Of a DNA stretch of 64,000 bases, positions 48,086-61,100 are shown piece by piece. The DNA is from Pholis gunnellus (lineage: Eukaryota; Chordata; Actinopteri; Perciformes; Pholidae). Numbering within the stretch: the stretch's first letter is position 1; the number at the start of each line of letters is the position of its first letter. The DNA is taken from positions 8,568,904 to 8,632,903 of the forward strand of contig OU342808.1 in NCBI GenBank assembly GCA_910591455.2. Reading direction: 5' to 3'. The position numbers were made by a program, and so were the translations under genes. The notes under the pieces are model-generated. The model saw only the letters and a list, made by a program, of their open reading frames with translations. It did no database searches and had not been told where the DNA came from.

Positions 48086-51000
48086 CACCCCCGACTTCAC
48101 ACATCAGCTCCCAGGTGAGTGCTGCTGGGGGCGACCTGAGAGGTTTTTCACCTCCACAATGTCATTCTGGAGCACCTTGTGCTGTCTCTCTCTCGCTGTG
48201 TGCCTTTCTCCTGCACTCCTGCCTTTGATTACGGAAGCAGATGTCAGGGGAGCGCGCTTCGATCGGCAACATCCGGGTCTACGGAGAGCCCTAAAAACTC
48301 AAAGACAGGAACGAAACAGAATGAGCTCTCTGCATCCGACTCCAACTGGTGGACCTACGTCTCATGCTCCTCGTCATCAACCCCGACGTCTATCCTGCAA
48401 CAAAACAAAACACCACGTCCGCTCGTCTCTGAACAGATTGCAAGGCAGACAAAAGCTCCCGCTTGCAACTCGGGCTCTCCCTCTCAATAGACAACAGAGC
48501 AGCTTTCTTGGTCTTCACGGCTGCCGTGGCGGTGGACGAGCAGCGAGTTTTAGGCCCGACACTGTGGCGGAACAAAAAGCAGTCTTGAAGCAGCGAGCCC
48601 ATCAGCCTGCTTTGAGCCTAGTTTATTCCTCTCCAGCTGAGCTGTCTGCTGGAGAGGGACCGGGGACCAATGCCTGCATGGTAATGGACAGCTTTATGAA
48701 GATGGAGTGATCCGATAAGCATCAGCGATACAAGGGCAACCAGGTACCAATACCGACACCATCTCCGTCTCTCTCTCTCTCTCTCTCTGTTCCCCCGGAA
48801 AAAAATGGAGGGGATGTGTGAGGCCTGTAACCATGGTTACCCATTAGCCCTGAACCTAGTGACGCGGGATGAGGTTTAGAGGGAAAAGGCCAGCCGCTGT
48901 TTTGCATCGGTTCTGGTGAAAGGAGGAGCTTATAGGCGTAAAGTAGGCCTGCTGCTGCTGCTGCTCGACTTTTTTACTCAGCCCTCATTCTGTTTGTCCC
49001 TGTTGCTGTCGATCCCGCTGAGGTTTGAGCGACTCACGGCAGAACAGAGGAGAATAATTCATATAAAAAGCAATAACACGCTGAAAAGAATACTCTTGAT
49101 TTCCCCCGTGTGTTACTTTTAACTAAACGCGGGCGCACTTGAGGGCGGAAGGGACACTTTACCCCCTTCCACTTAAGACCACCCATCCTCTTGAAGTCTG
49201 TCCTCTGCCCGACGGGTTAGAGAAAAGGGCCACGGAGAGCCAGGAAGTCAGCTCCTTTGTGAGGCTGTGGAGCGTTGTGGAACCCCCCCTCTCCCCCCTC
49301 TCCTCCCTCCCTCTCCTCTGATGCCCATACGTGTGATGTCCATACACCAAGCTGTCCACCCCTTTCCATTCACCTCCATCACTCTCATCCAACCCCCTTC
49401 CTTTTCCTTCCATTGCACCTTCAGTCCCCCCCCACCACCACACACTCTTCCTCCATTAACCTACCTCCACCTTCCCTCTCTCCCCCCTCTATCTGTCTGC
49501 CTGTTCCACCCACTCATTTCACCCTCTTTCTGCCAGAAACCCTCCTTTCACTTTCACTCTCTCCATTCTTCCCCCCACTACTCTATAATTTCACCCCGTG
49601 TGTCAGCATCCCCCTTGTTCTTTGTCACTCACTTTCTATACCCCACCCTCTGTGAATCTCCCTCGGCCTTATCTCTCCTCCCTTGCTCCTCGCCTTATTT
49701 CTCTCTGCCTGTCTGCTTTATTAAAATATTCTGAATTGAATAAGCAGCGGCAGGCTCCGGGAGATGTCTGCTTTTGGGTCGGTCCGTCTGTCGGTCTTTC
49801 TGGCTGAGTTTCTGACGGACAAGGAGCCCCGAGGTGTCAAAACATCTCGCCGGCCATCTGACCAGAGAGGGAGACAGAGAGAGAGAGAGAGAGAGAGAGC
49901 GAGAGCGAGAGAGACGAATGCACCGGACAGTGAATCGCATCCACGCCAAATGAAAAAAATAATCTGATTAATTTGTTGTCTTCCTTCTGTTGGCGTCATC
50001 GACCGCATTGAAATAAAAGTGAGACAGGTGACACATAGACACGGGTCTACTGTAGATATGCAGTGTTTCAATAGACCTGCAAGATGCTTGAACTACTGAT
50101 GTTGGAGCGGGGCCCATTTGGGATCCTCTACCCATAAGAAATAAATGTGCCTGTTTCTCATTTTCGGCATCTATCTTTTCAAATGCCTTTTTAATGAAGT
50201 AGTTAAGCCACTCCATAACGCTCCACCACATACACATACAAACACCCACTTGGCAAACAGTATAAAGCAAGATGAGCTAAACCCACTTGGTTTCCCCCCC
50301 TATAATGATTAAACAACCTTCATTTAAACCCCATGCATTGCAAAGCTGCTGATCAATTAACGTGTTTTACTGCGGCGGCCCTGGACATAGCCGCTCCATC
50401 GTGAACACCGACTGGGTGTCCTACAGTAGGATAGACCCTCCTTCATCACACTCTGGGGATGACTTGTGGCAGGATAAACAGCCATTTGGACCCTCGTCTC
50501 TCTCCGCTGTGACTCTTTCCGTGGAAATATGCGGCTTGAATCAACGCTCTGATGACACACAGCCATCTGTTGTTGTGTTAAGTGTGTTTGGGCATGAAGT
50601 GGAGAGAAAACACACAATCGCAGATTTTTTTTTCTTCTTTTTAAAATACAAAGCAGATACAAATGCCCGCACACACACAGTGTGTAGTTGTTATGCCACA
50701 CAATCTCAGATGCACACCCTAATACAACAACACACACACACCCCTCCTCTCTCAATCCCCAGAGTCACCCATCCTGAAATAGCAGAACTGAGGCCTTTTC
50801 AGTTTTCACTTCATAGAACAGAGCTGGGGAATCAAATAAATAATAGACAAAGAGAGAGGGATAGTGATAGGACGACAAGTCAATGCATCTTTTCTCTGCA
50901 ACAGCGTGGCGCACCTCCGAAGAACCTCTGAATCCCTTCCATTCTCCACACAGTGGAGAGGACCAATAGATTAAAACTGCATGGCACACACCGCTAAAAT

Positions 51001-54000
51001 GAATAGCACTAAAAATACATCCTTTTCACCGAGACATGAAAGGAAACTGCCTTTCCCCTGTCCAGTATTGAGCAGCCATTGATTCCGAGACAAAGGCTAC
51101 ACCTCCTCAAAGAGGTAAGAAAAATAGCAATCATACAGGCAATTATTTTCAAATGTGCCTGCAGCGGCCGATAATGTCAGTGCGCCTCTCTTCCTAAATA
51201 AAGGGAGGGAAGGCAGGCGTCAAAGCTGCGGGCCCAAAGCTGAAGACGAATGAGCCCATCCCGCAGAATGCCTCGCTTTCATCTGGGCAGCATGACATGG
51301 CGCCCCCATGCAGTGTGAGGCAGAGCCGGGCCTGGGGGACAGACGCGCACAGATAGAGGGAAGAATATAGATTCTCTATTCAGCTCTATGGAGCCAACAC
51401 ACCAAGGCAAAGGCCTTCTAAAGACCAGTGGCCAGATTGCCAGTGGCTTTTCTCTTGTTGCCCTGCCATAGACAACAATCACTGGCGCTCCACAGCCTAT
51501 AGCCTGGTTCTCTCTGTGGGGCAGAAGCGCACAGTGGGCCTCTTTAGCTGGACCTTTTCTAAAGACGGAGACAGACATTCCGCCTCTCTAGGCGTGTACT
51601 TCAGACTCGGGCCTTTTCATTTTGATGTGCAGCAGCAGCAGCAGCAGCATCTGAGGAGAGGGGGATAGAAAGCCCTCCACACACTGCTGAACTATTCCAA
51701 TGTTGTGAATAGAAATCTTCACTGGATTGGCTTCAAAAAGGAGGCAAAAGAAGAAGAAGAAAAATCCAGAAGCAGCAATGACGGGGAGGGGCAAGAGAAG
51801 GAAGGGTTAGCCGGAGAAAAAACAAAAGAGGTCAACCTATAGGGAGGAATCTGGCCAGTTGTTAAAGATCAGATGGGACAGAGTCACATGAAGCTTTTAT
51901 TTTCCTTAATGTTCTCTCGTACATAGCCTGCCACACACGGAATTGCTTACGCCCCAGTTTTCTAAAGCAAACAGACTGAGAGAGGTAGAAAATGGGAGCA
52001 GCAAGGCATGGATAAAGGTGGAGAGGGATTGACTGAACACTTGGGATGGACAAATGAATGGAAGAAGTAGGCAGAGTTGAGAGAGAGAGAGAGAGAGCGA
52101 GAGAGACTCCTCACCTACTTCAACCACTACTCCTGTGCTGCAGTGGAAAGCCCTGCGGTCCATGCCTTAAGGCCCTGAGCCCACGCATGGCCTATCAGTT
52201 TAAGATCAAAAAGAACCCGCTTTAGCAAGACATATGGACTGAATAATGCATCTGCTTTATTTCCACAAGGCTGGACAGGGTGAGTGGCAGAAAAAAAGAA
52301 GAAGAAGAGTACAATGTGTGTGCCATATATTTCCATTTGTTTGTTATGAACGTATATGAGTGTGTATGCGTATGTGCCTGTCTGGCGTTTACGAGTGTGT
52401 TTGTTTGGGAAGCCATTTTTTTTTTTTTTCCCCTTCTACAGGCTGACTAGCCTCTCCACAGTGTCAGTCACCGTGATTGGGCGGTGGACACGGTAGCCCG
52501 TAGCGTGCTAGAAAATGGACTTCTGTGATGTCTCATTTGAATAGTCTGACAGCCAGGGGTGGAGGAGCAGCCTTGTCATGAATTATAAATACGAGGTGGG
52601 CGCAAGTTTCCCCGTCCAAACTGCTGAGAAAAGGTGAAGCACAAAGTCAAGTTAGATAAAAGCGGGTTTGCAACCTGCCAGAGGTCGGCCCCTCTCCAGC
52701 GAAACAAAAGGAAAAAGAACCAGCTTGGTTTCACCCTCTTAGAAAAGTACCGATGAATGTTCGCACTATTCAGAACATGCTAGTCAAAGAAAGGCTTTAT
52801 TGAAGTTGTATGGCGTGGCACCATGAGAGGGAGACAAACACAAGCATGGGGAGGTGGGATATGATTATTCCCAGGTTATTGTGGTGGAGTGTTTTTCCCA
52901 TATTGGACAAATTCAGTGTCTGGAATAGTGAGCCCTGCACAGGCATAATCATTCTGGTAAATATCATGGCACATAACCCTTTGTTACTAATAAGCCAAAG
53001 GCAAAAATGGCTGGTCAACTGATGTCTGGTGCAAGAAAAAGGACCTGTGACCCCTGACATGATTCCTATTGTCTGGACCCCTGTTGATAATTTAAGGTGG
53101 TAAACAGAAGGGGAAAGTGGGATAAGCCTGGATTTAGCTAATGAGTTAAACTAAGAACAGCAGCATTTACGCACATTTAGTGCATCACTTTATTCCCCCT
53201 AGACAAGTCATGTGCAGTCATATCATACCGACAGTGTTTTTGTTGTAATTTCGTAAAAGCAACAGTCAGTGTGTGTGTAGTGTACCAGTAATATATCAGT
53301 ATCTTCTTCCTGTGAACACCTTGATCTGTGATTCTTAAATCAAGACTTGCTGAGGTGAGTCATTATAACGGCCAACACCTCTCCACCTCCCTATACTAGA
53401 CACTCTGTGAGAAAGACAGGACAACTTCGAAGAAGGACGCACAGTGAGCCCGGGATGTTGAGTCCACGAGGCCATGGAGCGTGTCCTTGGCCTTCTCTCA
53501 GTCAGAGGCGGTGTGAAGGACGCCACTGGCGTCTCCCACCATGGATTAGCCTTATGACACAGTTCTACTGCTTGGCTTGAGCACGATGTACTGTAGCGCT
53601 GCCATGTCTCACTGGGGATATATGACCTCCTTCTAAATCCTCACCGCAGACAAGTAATCATTTCGCCTGCAACAGTGGAGGACTCTTTCCTCTTTGAAGG
53701 GCCAGTGACAGCGGAGCTGCCGTCACTGTGCCCCCTAAAAGGAGTTAAAACTGTAGACTAACAAAATCGTATTAAAAAGCTATAAAGGGAATGTTCCAAT
53801 TGAGGTGGTGGCTCCATCTAGCGGCGAGCTTATAGTACAACAAGGGTGAAAGGGTGAAGGTAAAGTCATATTCACAACAACACGTTAGGAAGAGAGGGGT
53901 GACATGCACAACACAAAATACAACGCTGGAATATCAATATTCTATCATCAGAGTACAGTATCCGTATCAAGCCATATCAAAAACACACTGGTTAACAAAA

Positions 54001-54288
54001 GCTAAGTTTGTCATGGTGAAAACAACAAGGGTCTTGGACAGAAAAAGGCTAAATTAAGTATTACAGATGCTTTTAAAAAAAAGCTATTTTCATTTCTCTG
54101 TAGGGGTGGATCAATATTGTAACTGAAATTAATTCATGGCTGGCTGATGTTAGCACAAATAGGCTTAATTTACCTGTCCATGTCTTCTGTTTTGGGATTA
54201 CGTAATATTTATTCCCCGAGGTATCTGTCCCAACGTGCTCGCGCACTATTCCAAACGTACGCCGCAGAACTCCAGCAATCCTGCTCAT
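41082..54288 (-). CDS. ndufaf2: NADH dehydrogenase complex I assembly factor 2 (mimitin, B17.2L), four coding exons
   Basis: Exons 54174-54288, 44537-44626, 43460-43500 and 41082-41318 join in phase to 483 nt, 160 aa plus stop (human 169). This mitochondrial matrix chaperone binds a late intermediate of respiratory complex I and is a paralogue of subunit NDUFA12. Seen: REHVGTDTSGNKYYVIP (17-33), the family signature; LVEAANPTEYEYIEGSIPMEW (47-67, in part), matching the NDUFA12-like fold; WIRGRRKEPPS (70-80); a Glu/Lys-rich helix (83-110); and the C-terminal FQPGSWLPKK, diagnostic for NDUFAF2. The start ATG at 54288 has A at -3. Divergent from ercc8 with 479 bp between start codons. Loss of human NDUFAF2 causes complex I deficiency. 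Confidence 0.94.
41989..42101. mobile_element. 113-bp MITE-like element with terminal inverted repeats
   Basis: Left end TAGGGGTGGGTGATATGG and right end CCATATCGCCCATCCCTA are inverted repeats with two mismatches over 18 bp. The outermost TA at both ends fits a TA target duplication. No coding capacity. I recognise the GGGGTGGGCGATAT end from a widespread fish repeat. Confidence 0.7.
43101..43132. repeat. poly(G) 32
   Basis: Uninterrupted run of 32 G in ndufaf2 intron 3. Confidence 0.97.
43460..43500 (-). CDS. ndufaf2: ndufaf2 coding exon 3 (41-nt small exon)
   Basis: Acceptor ctctccag|CTTGG, donor CCAAG|gtacgt; enters in phase 1 and leaves in phase 0. Encodes AWIRGRRKEPPSAK, aligning with human EAWIRRTRKTPPT. 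Confidence 0.9.
43501..44536 (-). other. ndufaf2: ndufaf2 intron 2
   Basis: Non-coding. Contains a direct duplication of CACTTTGTTTAGTTTCA (about 43711 and 43736) and an octamer-type ATTTGCAT at 44140-44147. Confidence 0.85.
44537..44626 (-). CDS. ndufaf2: ndufaf2 coding exon 2
   Basis: 90 nt, phase 1 to phase 1. Acceptor gttttccag|GCAGGC behind a long T tract, donor GACG|gtaagt. Encodes RLVRAKRLVEAANPTEY to IPMEWD. Confidence 0.95.
46666..46688. repeat. poly(G) 23
   Basis: Uninterrupted run of 23 G. Confidence 0.97.
47101..47142. repeat. (AT)21 microsatellite
   Basis: Pure AT repeat in ndufaf2 intron 1. Confidence 0.97.
47419..47495. repeat. (AG)38 microsatellite
   Basis: Pure 77-bp AG repeat. 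Confidence 0.97.
48042..48083. repeat. (CA)21 microsatellite
   Basis: Pure CA repeat just upstream of a donor-like CAG|GTGAGT at 48112-48120. Confidence 0.95.
54174..54288 (-). CDS. ndufaf2: ndufaf2 coding exon 1
   Basis: 115 nt, MSRIAGVLRRTFGIV to PKQKTWTG, donor ACAG|gtaaat, phase 1. An upstream in-frame GTG is not a likely start. Confidence 0.93.
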
Positions 54289-54767
54289 CTTCACAGGATT
54301 AACCCGACAGTTATTCGGGATGTATGTGGTGTCCCCTGCTAGATGTCTGCCCTCTCACCGGGTTGTTTATGCAAGATGTCATGTGTTGGGTGGAGAATGA
54401 ATAAACCGTGTTGTGATTGGACGGCTATACTTGACCAGCCAATCATCGCATTTGTCATAGAATTCGCGATTACGCTCCAACATGGCGGCCCTTTGTATTG
54501 AGCTGCTGCGAAACGAGTTGAATACATGTGAAATAAGCAATACATTTTCAACGAATAGTACCCTTATTTCATTGAAATAGCGTATTTCGCAACTACGGAG
54601 CTGTGGATACAAAAATGACTTGCAACATTTGAGTAATGCTTAAAAACGTACTTTGGTGCCGTTAACATGCTAGCCTTTGAGCTAGGTTAACGTTAGCGAA
54701 CGGTAGCAAAGATTGAATACCGGTCTTGCTTTAAAATCAAGATCGGTTTCTCTTTTAAGTTAAAACA
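54289..54767. promoter_or_regulatory. bidirectional ndufaf2 / ercc8 promoter
   Basis: 479 bp between two divergent start codons. Contains ATTGG (54416-54420) and CCAAT (54439-54443) in opposite orientation 18 bp apart, an AACATGGCGGC YY1-type site (54479-54489) and TAACGTTA (54688-54695). No TATA box at a sensible distance. This is a typical housekeeping bidirectional layout; function inferred. Confidence 0.65.
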
Positions 54768-54844
54768 ATGTTGGGGTTTCTGACAGCAAGGCAGGCTGGT
54801 CTGGACGACCCTCTGCGACTGAGACGTGCAGAGTCAACGAGAAG
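54768..54844 (+). CDS. ercc8: ercc8 coding exon 1
   Basis: 77 nt, MLGFLTARQAGLDD to AESTRR, donor AGAAG|gtgaga, phase 2. Confidence 0.96.
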
Positions 54845-55421
54845 GTGAGAGAGGAGTTTTGTTGTTGTATCTCAACCGGAAGGGAAAATGAATAAAGACT
54901 GCTGTCTCGCGGCATATTCATACTTAAGATAACTTCTCGTAGAGCTTTTACACTTAAAATGTCAATATCGAGTCTAATTTCAGGCTATATGAAGTTGATA
55001 CAATGAGAAACTTTTACTAGCTAATGTTTAGAAAAGTCACTCAATAAATTACCCTTATCCAAATATCCGAATTTGTCAACAGTTAATTTTCTATGGATTG
55101 GCTTACTGATTAGTCTAATAATACTTTCATTATTTTGTCTTTTTGCTGTCCTATTTCTACTATTACCTTATTTCAATAATGCACTAGGGCTTTGACGTCT
55201 GATATGGATTAATAGATTGTCCAGTAACGTTCATCTCTTCTTCTTTCTTTATCTTCAAAGGGTCTTGAGTCTCACGTTGAATCCTGACAGAGAGGTGGAC
55301 AGAATCCATGGAAACGGCATCAACACCATCGACATCGAAGTCATAGAAGGCAGATAGTAAGTACACGGTATACTGCGGTGTCAATACTGCAGAGTACATT
55401 TGATTATCTACTGTATTGAAG

Positions 55422-55494
<73 letters not shown>

Positions 55495-57120
55495 AAGGTA
55501 CAAACAGTGTGTCGGGCACCTACAGTATAGGTTAATAATGGTATTAATTCACAATACATTATTTATAAACTCACATCCGATGTTTTTTATTTAGTAGTTA
55601 TAGTTTAGCAGTATAGTGCTGCTAACATGTAAATTAACATGCTTCAGTTATGCAACATATTAGTTACATTTATTGTAACTGTTACTGTTTATTATTATAA
55701 TTCTTTTCTCATTCTTTTAAGGGTCAATGTAACTGATATATATTATTTTATTAATAATAACAATATTACTAACAATAATATTAATTATAGTAATATTAAC
55801 AATACTATTAATAATAGCGGTGAAACAGGGATATTTTCTGATATGAATATCTAATTGTGTAAATCTCATACTTTTACAACCCTAGTTGGAATTTACTGTT
55901 ACTGATTTATTAATTACATCCCAATCTTGGACACAAGTTTGTGATAAGAGGTCGGTAGAGTGGGGGTGAATGGCATTTAGATTTTGGCTACAGGAAGCAT
56001 GGGGAAATGACATTTGGAAAAAACGTAAAGAGATTAATTAATCCACATACCTGACGTTTTCATAGAGAACTGGCACTCATAATTTGGTAGAAAGAAATGT
56101 TCCTCCTGTGTTGGAGGAAGAGTAGCAATGCAATCTGTGAAGTCAACCTTCTCGTTGTTTAGCATGCTGTCTGGTGGAGCAGACGGAGTGATCGTCATCT
56201 ATGACCTGGAGAACTACAGTGGGAAACTACAGTACGCCTGCAAGGCAGTTTGCACAGTAGGCAGGTGAGCGTTACGCTGTTTACTCATTCTGTCCACTGG
56301 AGGGCAGCACTGCATCGAGTTCTCACAGTACCGTCACAGCCATGTCCTTAAAATTTAAATCGACATGCTTTTAAATGGAAGAGGCGTGGATCAGAATGTT
56401 TCTTATTTTATTGGTTACTCATGTCAGTCATTTTTAATGGTAATGTGAGCAGAACAATGTGACTAGACTCTGATTCTGATGCAGATCTTAACTTGTGCAC
56501 ATGTGACCTCAGGTTGAACTGTGATATCAGAATGTATGTACTGTTGCTCTGTGAAACATCTGTCGTGAAAGCATGCACCTACATGGCTCTACAGGGCTAC
56601 AGGAGAGTGTAGCATCATGGTTTGCAATGTGAATATAAGTTTATCATCCGCACAGGTCAGAATCATTTACACTACTTAATATACTTTACATATACATGTG
56701 TAAGCTATTGCATTTTTGTGTTTTGAGCATACTTGGTGGGTCTGTGTCTATGACGTTTTGTATTAATCTGGTCACATTTTATTCTTCTTCTTATATTTTT
56801 TTAATTTAGGTCGAATCGGCATGTCCACAAGTTCAGCGTAGAGACGGTCCAGTGGTATCCTTATGACACGGGCATGTTTGTCTCCAGTTCCTTTGACAAG
56901 ACCATGAAAGTCTGGGACACTGAGACCCTGAAGGTGAGGAATGTCCCCCATCGTCTCATTAACTGACATGTTACATCCATTGAGTTAGAAACGCTTTCAG
57001 TACAAGCTGAACTGATACTAGCGCTGAACCAACACATAAACCTATATAGCTGTCCAATCAACTGGTAACTCGGTGCATATTTGAGATTAGCTTATTAAGT
57101 AACTGATATTTGTTTTCTTA

Positions 57121-57165
<45 letters not shown>

Positions 57166-58156
57166 TTTATCCTTTCACTCTCTCGTCCCTGCACTTTTCT
57201 TATTTTCTGCTTCATGCTTTCTACCTTCCTGTGCCGCGTAGTCCCATCTGACCCTGAGCGGGGCTAGAGTTACACTGGCACCACGGTTACCTCAAAAGGT
57301 CAGGGAAGGGACAGAAAAGAACCACCGGCCTTTCATTCGTATTACCCCCCCCCCCCCCCCCCCCCACCCCCCCCCCCCCCCACCCCCTCACACACACACA
57401 CACACACACACACACTCTCATACCTATTGAATTATTTATTGTGGTTTTATATTTGCACATTAGTGTATGCATAGCATTGGTGTGCACATAGTCAATGTGT
57501 GTGTGTGGTATTTTTATGCAAACAGTGCCTCCTCTGTGTGTGTGTGTGTGTGTGCGCACCCATTGGCCAGTGCTGGCACACACTGACAAATGGGGCACAG
57601 AGAGGCTTTTTATATTTGCTGAAGAATTTGCATTGTAACCACCACTGCTGCTCGGACGAGCTCTGAGCTGTGGTACCCTCCCTCCCTCCCTCTCTTTTAG
57701 TTTTGACCTAATCCATTCTCTGAACTTCTTTTGCTGCACTGTGGTGAATTTATCCTACACTTAAAACTTTGAGGCCTGAGGGCTTTATTTAAGGTCACGG
57801 CCGTATATTTTACCATACAATTTAAGATTGTCTTTCAGTGTACATAGCTCTGAACACACAGAAAGCTGACCTTCTCTTTGTCTCACTTTGTCATTCTTCA
57901 GCCTGCTGAAGTCTTTGAGTTTGAGGGCAACGTCTACAGCCACCACCTGTCCCCCATCGCCAGGAAGCACAGTCTCATCGCAGGTGTGTGACAATGCAGC
58001 CACAGCTGATGCCAAAAGCGAAGAACTCATGGAATTCATGGGGTACCTGTTGGCATTTGTGTGCACTTAGAAGCATTGAACCTAAGCCAACAGCGTCATT
58101 AGTCATCAGTTTGTCTCTCCAAGCAAAGTACTGCATGCTCCCCCCACCCCCCACCC

Positions 58157-58196
<40 letters not shown>

Positions 58197-61100
58197 GCCC
58201 CAGGTCATGAAGGGACACGTACCTGTAGGGGACAGAAGTGGGCCAGAAGCTGGTTACACATGGATTCCCATCCAGGACAAATGATTTCTGGGGTGAAAAA
58301 TTGTAAGAATCTAGTTGCCACCTCACCACGTCGCCAAGCAGGACCAACGGGTTTCTCGCGCCTGCTGAGTATGTGTTCATTAACGTGCATACACACACAC
58401 ACAGTTTCTTTGACACACCTGTTTTTAAACCGGAGACAATCACAGTGACTGTTTTTCTTTTTTCCCTGTGGGAACAAGTTGTCGACATCTTTGAAGTCTT
58501 CTAGACTTTTTAAAGGGATACGTTTCTAAAAAAAAAAAAAAAAAAAAGGAAGCTATTTAGATTTGAATGACATCCCAAGCATCTTCTTTGTTTTGTTGAA
58601 TTTCACCAACTAGCTTCCCCTCCTCCCACGTGTCGATGGGTGTGTTATCAGAAGTTCGTATCAGTGAGTTTTTATTTTAACCACACCTTACCTGTGAGAA
58701 TCTGGGACTCCCGGTTTGACCCTTCTAAAGCACCTCTGCCTTACACACACCTTGTACCAGATTATACTTACACATTTATCACAATCTGTAAACTTTGACA
58801 ATATTGATAAGTAGGATATCAAAACTATGATTTAATGTAATCTTCTGCTTTAAAGGTTACCTTTTTAATTCATTTTGTCTGTGTTTAAAACAAAAACATA
58901 ATGTCAACCTTTTTGAATTCTCCTCCATCAACTGTCTTTTTTTTTGTCTCTTGTGTTTTCAGTCGGCACCAAAGAACCCAAAATCCAGCTGTGTGACCTG
59001 AAGTCTGGGTCACGGATTCATGTTCTTCAGGGTTAGTGGACTACACCACAAATACACACGCTCACCTTTTCCTGCTGTTTTTTTTTTTTTTTTTACTCGC
59101 ACAGATAAACAATAACTTTCCCCCTTCAGGTCACAGAGCAGAGGTCCTGTCTGTGCGCTGGTCGCCCAGATACGAGCACATCTTAGCATCTGCCAGGTAG
59201 GCTCAGTTGACTGTCACGCTTTCTATGAAGCCTCACCTAGTTCGCCCTCTTAGCCGGCGCATCGAGGAGTACCGACAGGTGTCGGGCAATCCCCACCATG
59301 CTGTGTTTCACAGCAGTTCTTTGTCACCTCAGCGCCGGCCCATCTGGCCCGATTGCAGCCCTGAGTCAAGTACAATGCCACCACATCACTGGCGGATAGA
59401 TAGCAGCACTGTGGCACTCTAGTGGCCCCGTCAGTATAGCATATGGTGGACACAAACCCCACCTGTTTTATGCTACATTAGACCTGCTAATTAGCCTATT
59501 GGGATCAGTGTGCTGCTGTCCTCGTGGACTGTAAGTGATTTTTGAAAACAACTGGCACCGAGAGACACACAGTGAAGTGTACGATATTCTATTATGGAGC
59601 AGCATGTGCCCAACAGAAAGAAAAAGCAAACACTGGTGTATATGTTTGAGCATGTACTGCACCTATAAATCCCTGTGTTTAATACAACTAAATAAAACGA
59701 ATTTCCTCATTTTCCTTCTAATCTTAAGTGCAGACAGCAAAGTGAAAGTATGGGATGTGCGCCGGGCCTCTGGTTGTCTCTTCACGCTGGATCAGCACAA
59801 TGGAGACAAGTCAAAAGGCGCCTCTGAGGCAGGTACTGTTCTACCTCTCCCCTCGCTTTTCAATAACAAGCATTAGGACAGAAGTTATTGTCAGACAGCC
59901 TCCTGGGTTTCATTTTTGGAGGGGACAATTTGGTGTTTTGTTTGTATGCATATGCAGTGCGTCCCCCCGTCATACATCCCCCCCCCCCCCCCTCAACCAC
60001 ATCTATCTGTCAATCACTGTCCAAGATGTCCTTTCAGCCACCCGAAGATCTGGCATGTACCTTATAGTGGTGCTGCACAGAGTTGTTGTACACATAGAAT
60101 AGGAGCTGAGGTGCATATTAGCCCAAAGTGTCTTGTAGTACAAACTGAAGGGACTGTGGGGGCACACAGAGTGACAGAATTCATCTTCCTGGTGATACAT
60201 TTAAAAGCTGGTGGTAGGAGAGATTCTGGTCCGTTATACAGCAACAGCTTCCCCTTAGCTTAGATCTCTGATAACGTCATGTTATTCCGGTTAAACTGAG
60301 TGTGTCTCTCTGAAGGAGAGGTCAACATTCTTACACGATCTCTTTTTTTTTCTTTTTCTGCCTGAGGCCCCGTTTGAGGACAAAGGGTCACTGTCAAGAG
60401 GAAACCAGTTTGCAATGAACTCAGTTTATCTAAGTCTTTCTGTGTTGTAACAGAAGTCAAGGGATTCTAAAAAACAATTACACTCAAAGCATGCCAGTAA
60501 ACTATGAACGATGATGTGGAATAAGTATGCAATGCTGGGTCTTGACGACGGTGGCAGGAGGAAAGAGATGACAAATGTTACCATGTCCCACCAGTGAACA
60601 CGGCTCATAATGGCAGAGTGAACGGCCTGTGCTTCACTGGCGACGGCCTCTACCTCCTCACCACGGGAACCGATGACCGGATGCGACTATGGAATAGTGC
60701 TACCGGGGAAAACACGCTGGTAAGATCTGTGTGAGAGATTAAATGCTTTGTCCCTTTTTTAATTAACCGACCTGGTTTAACACTTTGGATTATGTAGTTG
60801 AAAGCCTGCCAGGACAGTTCAGGGTGATGTCACCGGCAGTTTCTAAAATACAGGTTCAGTCCAGCTGTCTATCCTTTTGACACCTCTCTTTAATTTATAG
60901 CAGCACTTATCACTGGTTCAGGGTGTAGCTATCAGCAATGTCTCAGTTTAAAACTTAAATCCATAAAAGACAGTATACAAATGGAGTTACACAAGGCCTT
61001 TGGTCCTCTTTTAATGCAGTTTATGCTTTTTACTTGGTTGATGTTTTATAGTAACAATAAGATGCTCTGATGATGCTCCGATAAGGTTCCTTTACACATA

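Larger units (their letters stand above)
44627..54173 (-). other. ndufaf2: ndufaf2 intron 1 (9.5 kb)
   Basis: Holds simple repeats (G runs at 45265-45281 and 46666-46688, TA at 47101, GA at 47419, CA at 48042-48083), an octamer ATGCAAAT at 44934-44941 inside a complex block 44870-45180, and a plus-strand open frame at 48159-48710. From about 50 to 54 kb it is largely unique-looking DNA. No exon of a further gene is supported. Confidence 0.8.

Noticed and set aside
53335..53526. Minus-strand frame near 53.4 kb
   Set aside because: It lies in ndufaf2 intron 1 without acceptor or donor in phase and without recognised similarity.
59207..59422. Frame continuing from ercc8 exon 7
   Set aside because: Exon 7 ends at a clear donor (GCCAG|gtaggc) and the family sequence resumes exactly in exon 8, so this is intron.
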